From Aspergillus flavus (taxonomy: Eukaryota > Ascomycota > Eurotiomycetes > Eurotiales > Aspergillaceae): a DNA stretch of 64,000 bases. The stretch is taken from the NCBI RefSeq assembly GCF_009017415.1, contig NC_092407.1, positions 4,030,001-4,094,000 of the forward strand, in the 5' to 3' direction. The translations under genes and the position numbers were made by a program. This document shows, piece after piece, positions 10,903 through 23,522 of the stretch. The notes under the pieces were generated by a model, which made no database searches, was not told the DNA's origin, and saw only the letters and a list, made by a program, of their open reading frames with translations. The number at the start of each line of letters is the position of its first letter. Within the stretch, counting starts at the first letter, position 1.

Positions 10903-11961
10903 ATGAGATACCTCATAACAGGGGCAACAGGTGGTCTCGGTGGTCATATTCTGGAATACTTCATTGCCCAAATTCCCTTTTCTGATTTCGCCGCCTCATC
11001 TTCAAGCCCTGAAAATAGATCAAGATTCGAGAGCCGAGGAGTCAATTTTCGTCACTTGGATTATGAGAATCCTACCACGCTCAACAGAGCCCTACACGAC
11101 GTGGAGAATTTGCTTTTCATTAGCACGAATGCAAACGTAATCGACGTCGAAAAGGTCAAGAGACAGCACCGGAATGTTGTGGAAGCCGCCAGAAAAGCCA
11201 ATGTGAAGCATGTATGTTGTCCTGCCATTCTTCGGTTGTTCTGATTAGTTACCTTGCTTTGACTAATTAACTGCACACAGGTTTGGTACACCTCCCTCCC
11301 ATTCGGAGGGCTCACAAACGACTCCGAAGTCTCAGTCCAACGGGCCCACTTAGCCACTGAGAAGATGCTCAAGGAGTAAGACCGCAACAACTGCATCGCC
11401 AGACATGCCAACGCGTTGATCACCTGCTTACTTTCCGTCAGATCCGGACTTACGTTTACCTGCATCCGTGAGGGCATCTACGTTGAAGGCTTCCCACTCT
11501 TTCTCAACTGGTACCCAGAGACCACCCTTCTTACTCTACCGAGAGATGGGGAGATAGCCTTCACGAGCCGGGTGGAGCTTGCTGTATGTACAGCCCGCCT
11601 CATGATCCAGGGTGGATTCGAGAACAGGATCGTTCTCCTTACAGCTGGGGAAACGATCACGGCTAAGGAGCTAGTAAGCGTGATTAATGAAACGACGGGC
11701 CGTCGGGTCGAGCTCCGTTATGTCTCACCGGATGAATTTGTGGACGCAGGTCCGCGCAATGATAGAGGGGGAAAGTCGAGGGCGTTTTTCGAGACACTGG
11801 TTTCGCTCTGGGAGTCTGCTGCTAGCGGAGAGCTTCGGACAATGGATGGTTTGATGGCGGAGATTTTGGGTAGAGACCCGATACCACCTCGAGATGCCGT
11901 GAGACAGCTGCTGGTGGAGAATAGGGACCATACTTGGCATCAAATGTATGCTAAAAAATGA
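10903..11961 (+). CDS. flvB: FlvB: NmrA-like NAD(P)H-dependent imine reductase
   Basis: Three exons (10903-11211, 11281-11375, 11442-11961) join in frame to 307 residues. The N-terminus MRYLITGATGGLGGHI is the Rossmann GxxGxxG nucleotide-binding motif of the NmrA-like atypical SDR group. Later segments (KHVWYTSLPFGG and FTCIREGIYVEGF) also fit this group. In flavunoidine synthesis it is assigned to reduce the cyclic imine formed by the FlvA lyase domain to a pipecolate. It is divergent from flvA, which fits co-regulation. The upstream in-frame GTG at 10897 is not needed because an ATG follows at 10903. Confidence 0.88.
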
Positions 11962-12311
11962 GTAGATGTGCATAGAATGGCTACAAGGCTACAAGGAAGT
12001 GTGAATACATTGGTTTGGTTGTTGTATAGCACAATTTCGGTATTCTTGTTTGGATGAACATAGGAAGCGAATTTTGTAGTTCGCGACAGTTTTAAGCTGC
12101 TCAACTTTAACTTGCCTGCATAGAGAGCTAGTCACTATACCTCCAGATGAGGCATTTTGGCGTGGGCTTTTCTACTACGGCCGTGCCTAAAGACTATGAA
12201 GGTACAACCTGAAAAAAGCCATTCTTTATGCGGTGTATCGCTATCTCAATCATGGCAATAGCGATTCTGCTAAGCAGCCATCGAATCAAAGCGATATGGC
12301 CGGGTTTGTGT
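11962..12311. other. flvB-flvC convergent spacer
   Basis: This is a 350 bp spacer between convergent stop codons. No gene or strong secondary structure was seen. Confidence 0.6.
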
Positions 12312-14041
12312 TTAGGAATGCCCCTCCGCACGAGTACATCGTACCTGGAGTGGTCTTCCGTAGTACAGCGGCTGAAAACAGTCTTTCCACTTGATCTTGA
12401 TGTCATTTAGATCCGCAGGGTATTCCATCTGGACAGTCCTGACCAGAGTGGCCAAGACAAGATAGAGTTGACACCAGGCCAGGTTGATCCCCATGCACCC
12501 GCGAGGGCCCTTGGAGAAGGCAACCAGGTGTTTATCTGAGGAACTTCCTAACCATCGTTCGGGCCGAAACTCGTCAGGTGCATCGTAATAGTCCGATGAC
12601 ATGTGGATGAAAACATGCGATGTTCCAACGCTTGTCCCACCAGGGACATGATGCCCATCAATGCAAGCACCACCAGCCGAAATGACCCGGGCCAGAGGCG
12701 TCACAACACCATGCGTTAGTCGAAGAGCCTCTTTGATCACGGCCGTCAACAGCGGTAATTTTTCTAGCACTTCGATTGGGGGAACCGGTCCATCCGTTTC
12801 CGGCCAAACTTGGACAATTTCCTCGTACACGTTTTTGTAGAGGTCAGGGCTCTGTAGGATGCCGCTTAGACCTTGGACCATCGCGCTGGCTACTGTTTCG
12901 CCGGCTCCAATAACAAACGTCTGAAGCTCCTCAGTCATATGGCCTTGACTCAGCTTCGGCTGTGGCGCCTCCTTTGCGGTGTTTGACGATGTTGGTACCA
13001 GGAAGCCTAGCATAGTGTTAGGCGGAATAGTATCAGGTTGCTGAATCCCTCGAGTAACATGGTCTGCCACGATCGTTCCGTAAGTGGCAAATTCAGCTTC
13101 TCCTGGAAGAGTAACCATTGCAGAGATGGAGTAGAGGATGTTTCTCAGTGTTGGGAAACTTTTCATAAGGACGTAACTTTCGAGACCCTCATCTAAGGCG
13201 TGGATTAATGGCGACCCAAAATCTCTCTCTTCAAGAGTACCAAAGGATTTCCCCAGGCATATATCCGCCATTATGTCTTGGGCTAAACAGCGGAAAGCCA
13301 TCGACATGTTCGACAACTTCCCTTCCTGGTTCTGTTTGTCAAGCTGGTCTACCAAGAAACTTATCTGGATGATTGATCAGGTCACTTAGTACGTTCTTGT
13401 CCTAAATAGTTCTCTATAGCCTACCTGTCGATTGATGGCCTTCTGCATTCTTTGAACACTTTGTCGCGAGTAGAACGGCCAGATCAGATCCCGTCGTTCT
13501 TTGGCTTCATGGTAGTTTCTTAGCCCGAACGCGGAGGATGTATCCACTATCGCTTTGTATACTTCAGGGTCCTTGTCCCATTTGGATTTCACATTGTAGA
13601 TATCCGAGTAAGCCTGCATTGAGGAAAAATGCAGCTTTACAAGTGAATTAGCCTCTAATGCTGACTCCCATGTCAAGGATTGTACAACATACGCGATACG
13701 GTCCATATCTAACCACAGGTCCTGTAATCCCCCATCTTAGTCTGATTATTCATTAGAAGGGGAGGACAGAAGTAGCATCATAAGCTACACGGAACATTTA
13801 TCGTACCATAATTTTGATGCAAGTCAAACAAAATATCCGTCAGAGACTTCCCCAAGAACCACTCATGGTAAACCAACCACCAGTCAGAGGCAGCTGCGAG
13901 TTTTGGACCGGGAAACTTAGCCAGAGGGTGTAAGACTGCGAGGAAAATGGCAGAGCCGACCCAATACACCAAAAGTCCTGCGATGAGGACTGTCGCCATG
14001 GATCTGGCCTCCAGGTGCAGGAGGATACCACCAAAGTCCAT
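12312..14041 (-). CDS. flvC: FlvC: cytochrome P450 monooxygenase
   Basis: Four exons (14041-13807, 13721-13693, 13613-13425, 13364-12312) join in frame to 501 residues; the second exon is only 29 nt. The N-terminus has a membrane anchor (VLIAGLLVYWVGSAIFLAVL) followed by the KFPGPKLAA hinge. Landmarks are the I-helix GAGETVASA, the ExxR motif in KEALRLTHG, and the heme loop FSKGPRGCMG with the axial Cys. It is an ER-anchored class II P450. In flavunoidine biosynthesis FlvC is reported to hydroxylate C-10 of the amine-bearing cage, making the hydroxyl that FlvI acylates. The microexon junctions around 13690 are the least certain part of the model. Confidence 0.87.
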
Positions 14042-14901
14042 ACTGGTGGTGGTAGAATGTTGTTGAGGTTAGTGAGCGACTAGCAGTGGAAGTACAACTG
14101 ATTCGATATTTATTTTTATTATCATGACAGCGAATTGATAATTACAATACCCCCTTTCTGTAAATAGATACGGGAGAAGCTAGGTTTTCAACACTTGGTA
14201 TTCTGTAATCCAACAATCTACGAAAAGAACAGCCAGTACAAATGAGGCAGAACATTACGGAAATGCCTCACGTCTCAATACATGGAATCAGTCGAGTAAT
14301 TTTATTTTTTCGTAAGTCATACACAATGAAAGGCAAACTATGGGTGATCAAACACTGACTCAAGAGCTGTATTGTATACGACATGTCTCGTCGATCTTTC
14401 CATAGAGAAGGTCCAGATTGCAAATGATTAGCCATCTCTTTCAGCTGCCTTCGGCTACAAGATCAATGCATATGGTGGCTGGCTAACTCTGGCGATCGTG
14501 AACATCACGCAAGAGCTATATTAGTTTTGCTACGTGGTATAGTGGGTCAGGGGAATAATACTAGTGTTGGGACATAGGTCTAGGTCGATGGATAATCGGG
14601 AATGCCGTCTGGAGCCAAACCTTCGCGTAACGAACTTTAGGTTTAAACTTAATTGCGAGTATTTGGAAGCATTTATTTATGCTTTGGTAGAACAAAAATA
14701 GCTTGTTTCAACCCGTGCTAGTGTAGACATAAATTACATCCTACCAGAATGATCGACACAGTTCGACATGCAGTTCGAGACTTCAAGTCTCTCCCGGAGA
14801 TTTATACTTTCCACTACTACTCCGTACTACTACTAGTAGATGATGGTGTAATGTTCAATTCATTCCCCCATACAGTACTCAATCCGACACCCGGGAAAAT
14901 C
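14042..14901. other. flvC promoter / flvD 3' region, no gene
   Basis: These 860 bp lie between the start of flvC and the end of flvD, both on the minus strand. A long + strand open frame from 14749 runs into flvD and is its antisense shadow. No other feature was seen. Confidence 0.5.
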
Positions 14902-16756
14902 TTACAGGATCTTTTCCGTAACTTTCACCTTCACCTCGCCGGTCCCTTGCTTCGGTGCTCCCGTCAGTCGGATATGATGCACCGTGAGATCATCTACCGT
15001 AGTGTCATATATCTCCATGTTGAAGGTGCGAATGAGCTTGGCAAAGGTCAGGTAAATCTCCGCGTATGCCAAACTAGAAAGACAATTTTAGTTAGTACTT
15101 GTCCTTGGCGTAAACCCCGAATTGACAAAGGGGATACGATGGATGGGATCCTACTTGATTCCGAGACACTGTCTAGTGCCCTTCGTAAAAGCGGCGATAA
15201 ACTTATCAAGGTTGACACCCTCCTTAGACGCCTTGACCCAGCGCTCAGGGTCAAAGCGATGGGGGTCTGGAAAGATACACGGGTCCTGGTGGACAAGGAC
15301 AGTACAGAGACTAACGGGAGTCTGTGTGTGCACCGGTTAGAAGAAGCCCGTAGTCGAATAACATGAAATGCAGAGAACTTACACCCGGCGGGATTATATA
15401 GTCACCGTACTTTAAGGCCTTGTCATTTGCAACTCTGGGGAGTCGGATTGCTGGGCCATGGGAAAGCCGAAGACTCTCTTGAACCGCTCCGGTCTGCCAA
15501 CACTGTTAGGCCCGTAGTTGCATTCATGCCTCACGGTTATCCTTCCGTTTTTCCAAGGGAACGAGAAGGAAACGAGAGGATGCAACAAGAATGGGAATAT
15601 ACAACTTACTAGATAAGGGAGACATTCGAGTTGAACATGGGAGTATACACCGCTCGACACACCTGGCAAAGTGTCTAACTCCTCACGCAGCTTCTTCAGG
15701 ATGGTCTTGTTGTTCAAGATATGAAACATGCCAACACTGAGAGCTCTTGCCGTTGTTTCCGTGCCTGCAAAAATGATCGTCGTACCTTCGTCTCCCAGAC
15801 GGTCAAGTGTCCTCTCCTGGGGCGGAATGGTCGGGTCTTCAAGTGCTTGCACGATCACAGACTTGGCATCTGCTTTATTCCCCTTATCCAGAGACGCACG
15901 GATGCTGTCTTTAATCTCTTCCTGAGAAGAGACAAGATACGCCGCCCCTGGATGGATCAATCGCATGATCGGAATCGGCAACTTCTTGATGGTATTTGCG
16001 ATCCACGGAAAGAATCTAGTGAAATGATAGAATTGAATCAGTCCTAAAATGGCATCTCTCACTTGGAACTTGAAACCTTCATTCCCAAGATAGTCAAAGT
16101 TCTGTCCATAGAAATACGTGGTCACGATGTCCGCGGTGAGGGCGGCAAATCCAGCGTCTAAATCAACAACCTGTCCATAATGCATGGTCTCCTCTAACCG
16201 CGAACACATCCGCTCGATCCGCTCATTGATAGCGGATTCCAACCGAGTAACGGCAGCCTTTGAGAAGTAAGGGTTCAGGATTGAACGCCGTAACCGGTGG
16301 ACTTTGTGGTGTATGGTAGCGAGACTGGCTTGCGGGACTGAAAACGCAGCCACTGCATCGTGATATTTGTCTGTGCTTCGGTGGTTGCCAGCATACACGG
16401 TGCTGTAGTAGTGTGGATCGCGAATATGAATCTCATTGGCATTTACTCGAACAATAGGACCTTGTCGGAGGACAGCATTATTAGGTGACGAATCTGCAAA
16501 GAGGTTGGTCTCACCACGTACCGTACACTTGGTGCATCCTCTCCATTTCCCATAGAAACATTCCGTCCTTCATGACATCGTAATAGAACTCATAATAAGG
16601 ACCAATCGCTGCTAGCTTCGGCCCCGGGAATTTTCGCAAAGGATGTAGGTAAAGGTTGTAAAGGGCTTTCAAGGCAAGATAGGTCGCAAAGGTAGCAACG
16701 ACAACCCCAAGGGTTGCCAGGCCATTGGGCCTGCTTTCTGAAATGGTGTCCAGCAT
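14902..16756 (-). CDS. flvD: FlvD: cytochrome P450 forming the tetracyclic cage
   Basis: Five exons (16756-16522, 16460-15610, 15493-15383, 15321-15155, 15073-14902) join in frame to 511 residues. The ATG at 16756 precedes a membrane anchor ([20 protein letters not shown]) and [10 protein letters not shown]. The I-helix reads [10 protein letters not shown], the ExxR is in QESLRLSHG, the PERF-region is FDPERW, and the heme loop is [10 protein letters not shown], split from the next helix by an intron with a GTAGGA donor. FlvD is reported to oxidise acoradiene into the tetracyclic cage of flavunoidine. It is divergent from flvE, the cyclase that makes its substrate. An in-frame TTG at 16855 is not a credible start. 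Confidence 0.88.
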
Positions 16757-17245
16757 GACACTGTTCTCTTCAGATTGATACAGTGTGCTTGGAGAGGGTA
16801 GCAAAGAGCGCGAAGAACCAATCTGCCGAGGTTGCTGATTGTCAAGCAGGGGCAACTCGAGAGTTAAAGTTGCATTGATGGCGAGTCAGGCAAAAAATAT
16901 GAACCTTTTCAATAGTCGCAAGGGGCTAAACTGCATTGACCACGAATCACCATGTCTAGGTATAAGAAGGCTCGCATTGCGTCAAACATTGCTCCACCAC
17001 CAAAGACACTATTTCCAGCTGTGGATACAATGGATGTATCGCCACAAGACCCGGGTTCAGCTGCGGAGCTGCTCGGATGGCTGGCTATATCGACTACATG
17101 CCATTACAACTCTAAATGACCGTATCATAGTAGAGCTTAGAAGAATGGTAATTTTGCGAATTGCCATGACCAGCTGACCATACCAGAGGGTAAATCAGTT
17201 CCCACACGACGTGTAAGGATATCAGCTACTTGCCTGGGTCATGGC

Positions 17246-17252
17246 TATATAA
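17246..17252 (+). promoter_or_regulatory. TATA box of flvE
   Basis: The motif TATATAA lies about 115 bp upstream of the flvE ATG in the 600 bp divergent flvD/flvE promoter. Pyrimidine-rich sequence follows it, as expected near a fungal transcription start. Confidence 0.55.
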
Positions 17253-17360
17253 CCCTACAGAATATACCTTGGGAGTGGATGTAACCACGCAACTTGAACT
17301 CAAACAATCTCCAATTCCATATCTCTCTTTTGCACAGTCTCTTTCCAGATCTCCAGCACA

Positions 17361-18533
17361 ATGCCCGGAAAACAATTCCCCCTCAAGGAGTACATTGCCG
17401 CTCTGGCCAAGTTTCTGGACACCATAGAGTACCAGGACGACAATTTCAGCCATGAGCAGCGTGTGGAAAGTCTACGATATGTCTACCAGCACACAGCAAA
17501 ACATTTCGACCAACCGATCGAAAAGGCTGCGGTGACGGTCAGTCCCAAAAGGCTGCAGGCTGTCATGCGAACTAGCACACTCGTTACGGTCTATTGCTGG
17601 GTCAAGTGTCCACTTGATGTCATGGTAGGCGTGTCTATCTACTTTGCCTATATCATCATGCTGGATGACTCGAGCGACACTCCCACCACAGAGATGAAAA
17701 CCTTTTGCGAAGATTTGATCAAGGGAAGGCCTCAGAAACATCTGTTTTGGCAGCGCATGAATGCGCATCTGACAAACTTCCTACGTTATTACGACGGGTT
17801 CTGTGCCATCACGATCTTTAGAAGCACATTGGACTTCTTCCAGGGCTGCTGGATCGAGCAGAACAACTTCGGCGGCTTCCCTGGGTCGAGCTACTTTCCA
17901 CACTTTCTTCGGCGTCTAAATGGCCTCGGCGGCATCTCTAGCGCTACTCTCTTCCCCCGCTCGGAGTTTGATGAAGGGACTGTCTTTGAAGAGATCGTCA
18001 CCGCAATCGCACAAATCGAACCGCAGCTTACACTCTGTAACGATCTGATCTCGTTCTACAAAGAATACGACAGTCCAAGGGATCAGATCAACTTGGTCAG
18101 CAACTTAGCCCACTGCAACGGAGTTAGCTGGGAGATTGCCTTTGAGGAATTGACCCGCGATACGATCCTCTATTGCGAGCAATTGGTGACTGTCTTCAAA
18201 GGCAAAGATCCCAAAGTCGAGGCTACCGTTCGTGCCTTCGTCCATGGCTATGTCACCTGGCATCTGTGCGATCCGCGGTTCCGCATGCAAGAAGTCTACG
18301 AGCAGGCGGGCCAGAGTGAGGCCGATCTGAAGTTCCGTCACTTTTACGAGCAGGCAACCAGCATCGGCGTAATTGACTTCAAGCTCTGGGCTAGCCCGAG
18401 CCGTCTCAGCAGCGACAAACGGAAACACGAACAGGCTTTCGGTGATGATCCCCAGAATGGTAAGACCCGTGTGCTTGAAAGCATTGGGCAAGCGAACGCC
18501 AGCGAAGCTGTCGCGTTAGCTCCTCTGGCTTAG
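17361..18533 (+). CDS. flvE: FlvE: trichodiene-synthase-family sesquiterpene cyclase
   Basis: A single exon encodes 390 residues, the usual length for TRI5-type cyclases (about 370-390). The Asp-rich Mg motif is DDSSD at residues 102-106, in place of the DDSKD of trichodiene synthase. The NSE motif is NDLISFYKE at residues 227-235. Both metal-binding motifs are therefore intact, unlike in FlvF. FlvE is reported to cyclise farnesyl diphosphate to (+)-acoradiene, the hydrocarbon of flavunoidine. A TATA box lies 115 bp upstream and the gene is divergent from flvD. The C-terminal 40 residues after [10 protein letters not shown] are variable and probably disordered. Confidence 0.92.
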
Positions 18534-19842
18534 CGGGTAGATAGGTTTGCCGATGTAGACCTTTTCCTGTGCCCTCATCCTTGCTCTATCATTGTTTGTA
18601 TGCGCCAATAGATTTATCACGTTATTTTTCTCCAATTAGAAGTATTATCTGGTTAAGTCTGGACTTCAATCTCAGCCGGAGAAGCTTCTCCCATGTAGCT
18701 CGCTTCTGTTTACCTCGAACCTCATCGGCATGTCCGGTCAGCCGAGTCAGCAACCATGGATCTTCGCTGCGTATCATACAATACAAGTAACCGGTGGCTT
18801 TTGTGATCGACAAACTCGAAGATCAGACCTGAAAGATGAGAGCTGAACCTCGCAAACGCAATTACGCACCAGACTGACTGTATTATTGAACTCAGCACGG
18901 CTCGTGTACAACCAAGAAAGCTTCCGGGAGGTCTAAAAAGATGTATGCTATCTCTCTTTCCATATTGCATGACGGGTGGGTCCCGGAAATGTTTTCCCTC
19001 GAGTTAAACTAAGTTGATTAGATCATTGGCGAGTTGGATGCCGTGCCGATCGCGGCACATTTGTATACAGTATTTGACATATCACTGCAGGTAGACGGTA
19101 CGGAGTGGCCCGTGCACCGTATTAACGATCTAGATGCGTGGTGGACTGTTGGCCCACCCTTATCTGTGCATAACTAGTAGCTTTTGACGAAGCAACTGTC
19201 GGCTCGTAGCCTATAATTCTTTCCCGTGTCGAGGAATTTAAGTCGATCATGGTTCAATGGTCAGGTCGGCAGAGGTGATAGTCAAGAGGCGCAGCTGAAT
19301 GATTTTTTTCAAGACATCCCGCTTAGAAGCGATATTTTTGTGGATATCATGAAAGTATAACAAATCGAATAACTCGTTAAACTAAACCTAATTTCGCAGA
19401 TCAAGTTCACCATGTCTCGTACAAGGCCCCTTCGGAAGCATCATTTTGCGTAATTAAGTAGCAAATCACAAACAGTGTTTTTGAATTACTCTCATTGACG
19501 CGTAAGTTCGGTCACAGTCAAGTCAAAGGCACTACACGTCGCCGGGGTTGATCGAAAATTTCCCTAGTCATAGAAATACTCAGTCTACTCGGTGGCCTAC
19601 TGCTTCATTTCTCGTATGGTCAAAATGGCATGGCGTGTGCGGTATGGAGCGGAAAATTGAATATGAATTGCTTGGACTACCTAACTAAAACGAGCGTAGA
19701 ATGCAGACATAGTGATATCACTGAGATAGGAACAAGCTATGACAACTAGAAATGGGTCAAATACAGAAAATGGCGATGACATTCAGTGGCCATAATGGAC
19801 GTTTCCGATTTCCCAAGTTGAACTGGTAAATTCCGCCCGCGT
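18534..19842. other. flvE-flvF convergent spacer, no gene
   Basis: This is 1.3 kb between the 3' ends of flvE and flvF. Only short open frames (up to about 80 codons) are present, without domain resemblance. I saw no transposon ends. Confidence 0.5.
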
Positions 19843-21156
19843 TCAGTTTGCGTACCGAACTTCAAATCCACCGGTCATGAGTTGATCGGACTCGGTGACC
19901 TTCTCAAACCAGAGTGCCCCTTCCTTGCGGCGCTTCTCATACGGAGCGGCATATCCCTCTCCAAATGGTGGGTGGTTATGGTACGTTGTCGCGCACCAGA
20001 TTGCGAACCCGGTGGCGAGATCCTCTTGAGACAAGAACCAGCGGCGTAAGTCAACGGGAACGGCTTCAACAGGGTTCTCGGAGAAATAATCCTCCTTGCG
20101 CTGAAGGTATTCCTTTTCCAACTCAAAGCACCTTTGCTTGAGCCAGGCTTTGGCCTCTTCAACTGACAAGCCTTTCAGCCTGTTCAGAAGAGGGATGGAG
20201 TTGATCATGCTGCGGCCTTTGCCGTAGGTGGAGTGTATCTCAGCCTCTTTGTCATAGTGGTAGTAGTCGTAGACATAGCATGAATGAGTCCAAAGGGGCA
20301 GGAAGATGTCCCGAACAGAGTCCAATTGGTCCTGTGTCAGATTCAACTGTGAACCGAATTCAGCATTGTCACACGCCACTCTGTATTAAACCGATTAGTA
20401 AATAAGAATAGGAGAAATAGGAATTAGTGTGTGACTTACGGCCAGGCAATGTAGTTCGTCCGATCGAGGGCGTATTCTTTCATCGTTTTGTAGTGGGCCA
20501 TTTTGGGTTCCATATCGGTTCCCTCGACCAGCGCAACCAAGGACTTCACACACTTAGGTCCCAGCTTAGGGTCCAGGTTTTCCAGGATCTTGGGCCATTT
20601 GGTCATCGTATTCTTGTAGTTTGCTTGCCAAACTGGGTTGTCATACTTGGGGTCTTTAGGGACAGGGTTCGCGTAAAGTGTAGCGTCCAACTACAAGCAG
20701 AGTGTTAGAGACCAGAAAGAAGCAGAAGGGAGAGCAAATCAACCAAGGGAAAATAGAACAGGGAGAGGTAGTATACTTACCATTTCCGTCATTTGCTTTT
20801 CGAAGCCTTCATAGAGTACATCTCATCAGCAAATCTCTATAGTGCCATATTCAAGGAAAAGTTCTCCTACACTCATAGAAACTCAACACTTCATTGAGAT
20901 AGGCCAGCATGGCAACTCGGTCTGGGAAACTTTCTGCGAAGGTGACTGCAGCAAAGTTGCCCCTAGGCCCCAAGGCTCCCGGCATGGCGCCGACATCGTC
21001 TTTGCCAAACACATCAATTTGGGCTTGGATGGAGGCATCATCTGCGCGTTGAGCGTACTTGCTGATATAGGGTGGAAGTGTTTTGAAGAAGTAGATGGGG
21101 TCATCCTTCCAGAGCTTGCAATCCAGCATAACCGAATGTCTTCTGAGTCCTTCCAT
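19843..21156 (-). CDS. flvF: FlvF: terpene-cyclase-like protein with degraded metal motifs
   Basis: Exons 21156-20871, 20821-20781, 20690-20440 and 20380-19843 join in frame to about 371 residues. The fold is that of class I terpene cyclases, but where the Asp-rich DDxxE motif is expected (after AYLNEVLSF) the model reads YEYVLYEGF. The NSE-like motif reads YDYYHYDKE: Tyr replaces the Asn and His replaces the Ser/Thr, while the second-position Asp and the KE end remain. In flavunoidine synthesis FlvF is reported to attach dimethylcadaverine to the terpene cage, a C-N bond reaction rather than cyclisation, which fits loss of canonical Mg binding. The N-terminus is uncertain: an upstream exon with a donor near 21289 could add about 12-15 residues. 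The 49-nt intron at 20822-20870 is the weakest junction. Confidence 0.82.
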
Positions 21157-22088
21157 GTTGCGTAGCACCTGGGGGCTGGTTTATCTTGATCGAAAATTGC
21201 GAACAGCTCAAATTGCTCAAAAGGTTGATAACAGTAGGCAGGTAAAGAAGGGAAATAATAACCAGAGTCAGATTTAAATAGCTGAAGCTCACTTGTCATG
21301 GGCGAGCATAGCTGTGAGTGACATGTAGGAGGTAGGAGAGCCTTTCCTTCTATGGAAAATGGACAGCAGAATCCAGCGGAAAAAAGACTAAGATTAGCGC
21401 GAGGTACCATTTACCCCCCTGTATCTCAGCTGATCGCCATCAATTTTCAGTTCTGGCGTGGCGTAGCTGAACAGTACATATCCATTTGAAGTGATCTATG
21501 GATTATTGATGGGATGAGAGTTTACTATGGAGTAAGTAGATATCGTATGCGGGTCAGATACTCTCTATGTATTTTGCAACCCTACTGTACTAGTGGTGTA
21601 TGTATTACAATCTTGTAAGGTCATTACCAGATCCGTACACGAATGAAAATCGCTGTACGGTATTACTGGAACCTAACTTCTCATTCCAAGCCTGGGGGGT
21701 CTTGAAAATATCACAAAAAAAAGAAAGAAGAAAAAAGAAAAAGAAAAAGAAATTGCCAGTAATTGAAGTCATAACTTGATTATTGGTTACGTCAGTGTCA
21801 AATGTGACACGCAAGACAATGACTGGTTGTGTTTTTCCATAGCTAGCAAAACAGAATCGTCTCTACCTCCTCTCTGAGTTCTAGTACTTCCTACGTAAGA
21901 TCAATCAATAAACCAAAATTCTATTGACCTGTTAGAGCCTAAGTATTGGAACGTTTAGTTATGCAAGCGCCTCTCTACGTGAGATCCAATACATCTCCAA
22001 GTCTTTAGTATCCCGCCGGACAAAGATCAACCCACCCAAACTCCTATACACTAGCCGGTACAACCGAGGGAACCCGTCAGCATTTTAG
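21157..22088. other. flvF upstream / flvG downstream region
   Basis: This 930 bp spacer holds the flvF promoter, probably its short first coding exon (candidate ATGs near 21299 and 21320-21335), and the 3' flank of flvG. A-rich and G/A-rich tracts lie near 21710-21750. No separate gene was seen. Confidence 0.5.
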
Positions 22089-23522
22089 CTATAGATAGAT
22101 GTCCGCCGCAGGGTCGCTAGACATGTATATAGTTTCTCTGTCGCTATGGAATCCATTAAAACCAGTTGAAAGACATGTTGAATATGCTGGAGCACAATAA
22201 TACATTAGTCCATGGACAACTACATAAACACCGGGATAGGATATCAAAGGGGAAAAAAAGACTCACCACCCATCTCAGGAAAATAGAGCCAATCATCAAT
22301 GGCGAGTGACTTTGGAAGGGCCACAGATTCGGCCACGCAGTCTGTTCCATCACACGTTGGGCCCCATATGGTGTATCTCTCATACTCGTCCTCGCTGTCC
22401 AGAGGATAAAAGTCTCCTGATGCACGAAGAACCTTTGGTTGCGGACCGGGCTCAAAGATATTGCAGATGAAAGTACCGTATACACCATCATTAAGGTAGA
22501 GCATATGTCGATTTTCCTTGTCCTCATCATTAGCAGCAGCATCACGCCGCCCAATGATTCCGCAAGCCAATGTCAGGGCGCCTGCCGCAAAGTAACGCCC
22601 GGGCTCGGCCACGATTTCAACATCAATGCCGCAGAAATATTTACCAATACACTGTCGGATGGAGCTGGCCATAGCATCGAAGTTATGAGCTGAGAAACCA
22701 CCCCCAATATCTAGCAGGTGCATGTCATGGCCGGTACGCAGCCCAGCGTCGAACACTTCGCGGGAATTTTGAATGGCCTTGTCAAATGCAGTTGGGTCTT
22801 TTGCATTTGAGCCAATATGGAAGCTCACTCCTACTACAGAGAGGCCCCAGGACTTCGCGCATTGCAGAAGTTTGACCGAAGTCGCTGAAGATGCCCCAAA
22901 TTTGGAGCCCAACGAATACGTGGCAGATGGATCGGATGCTAAACATCTCAGAATTAACTGAGCATCCGGGAACCGCTGACGAATTTTCTGCAGTTCTGCC
23001 TCGTTATCGAATGTCATTTTCCTTACCCCGGACTGTTGAGCATATTCCAGGTCGGATATTTTCTTGCATGGGTTTGCAAAGATTATTCTTTCTGGTGCTA
23101 CTCCTTGCGACATCACCAGTTCCATCTCATTCCGAGATGCGCAATCAAAACCGCTATTCATTGCATTCAGAACTTTGATAATATGAGTATCCGGATTGCA
23201 CTTGACAGCTGAGGCGCATTGTCAGTCTAAAACCAAGCATAATAGAGAGAGAGAGAGAGAGAGAGTTCGCTAGGAGAGACCAACCGTAGAATGGTTTCAC
23301 GTCCGGTAGGAGACTCGTCCACCGCTGATACTCGTTGTAGACATAGCCAAGGTCCATCACGCAAAATGGTTCAGACCGGTCCCATTCCGATGGCTGCGAT
23401 AGCTTCCCCTTCATGGCTTCAAGAACTATGCCATTTGTTCGTGGCCCGCATGTTTTGCTGTGGCAAAGATTCCCTTCTGGAAACCAAGCTACTGAAGACG
23501 TTTCCTCTGTCGCGTATGGCAT
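22089..23522 (-). CDS. flvG: FlvG: ornithine-decarboxylase-family PLP decarboxylase
   Basis: Three exons (23522-23285, 23208-22267, 22186-22089) join in frame to 425 residues, normal for eukaryotic ODC-type (fold III) decarboxylases. The PLP Lys is in FYAVKCNPD, spanning the first intron. Other landmarks are SFHIGSN, the Gly-rich phosphate loop DIGGGFS, EPGRYF, NDGVYGTF, and the active-site Cys in GPTCDGTD. The last exon restores the family ending MGAYSTCLSTGFNGF. In flavunoidine synthesis it is assigned to decarboxylate N,N-dimethyl-L-lysine to dimethylcadaverine, so it is probably a repurposed ODC copy rather than the primary polyamine enzyme. A GA/CT microsatellite lies in the first intron. 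It is divergent from flvH, its substrate supplier. Confidence 0.9.
23244..23265. repeat. (GA)n microsatellite in flvG intron 1
   Basis: An uninterrupted GA dinucleotide run of 22 nt lies inside the first intron of flvG. Its length may vary between strains. Confidence 0.85.

Noticed and set aside
16757..16855. N-terminal extension of FlvD from an in-frame TTG
   Set aside because: A proper ATG at 16756 directly precedes the membrane anchor; the extension has no support.
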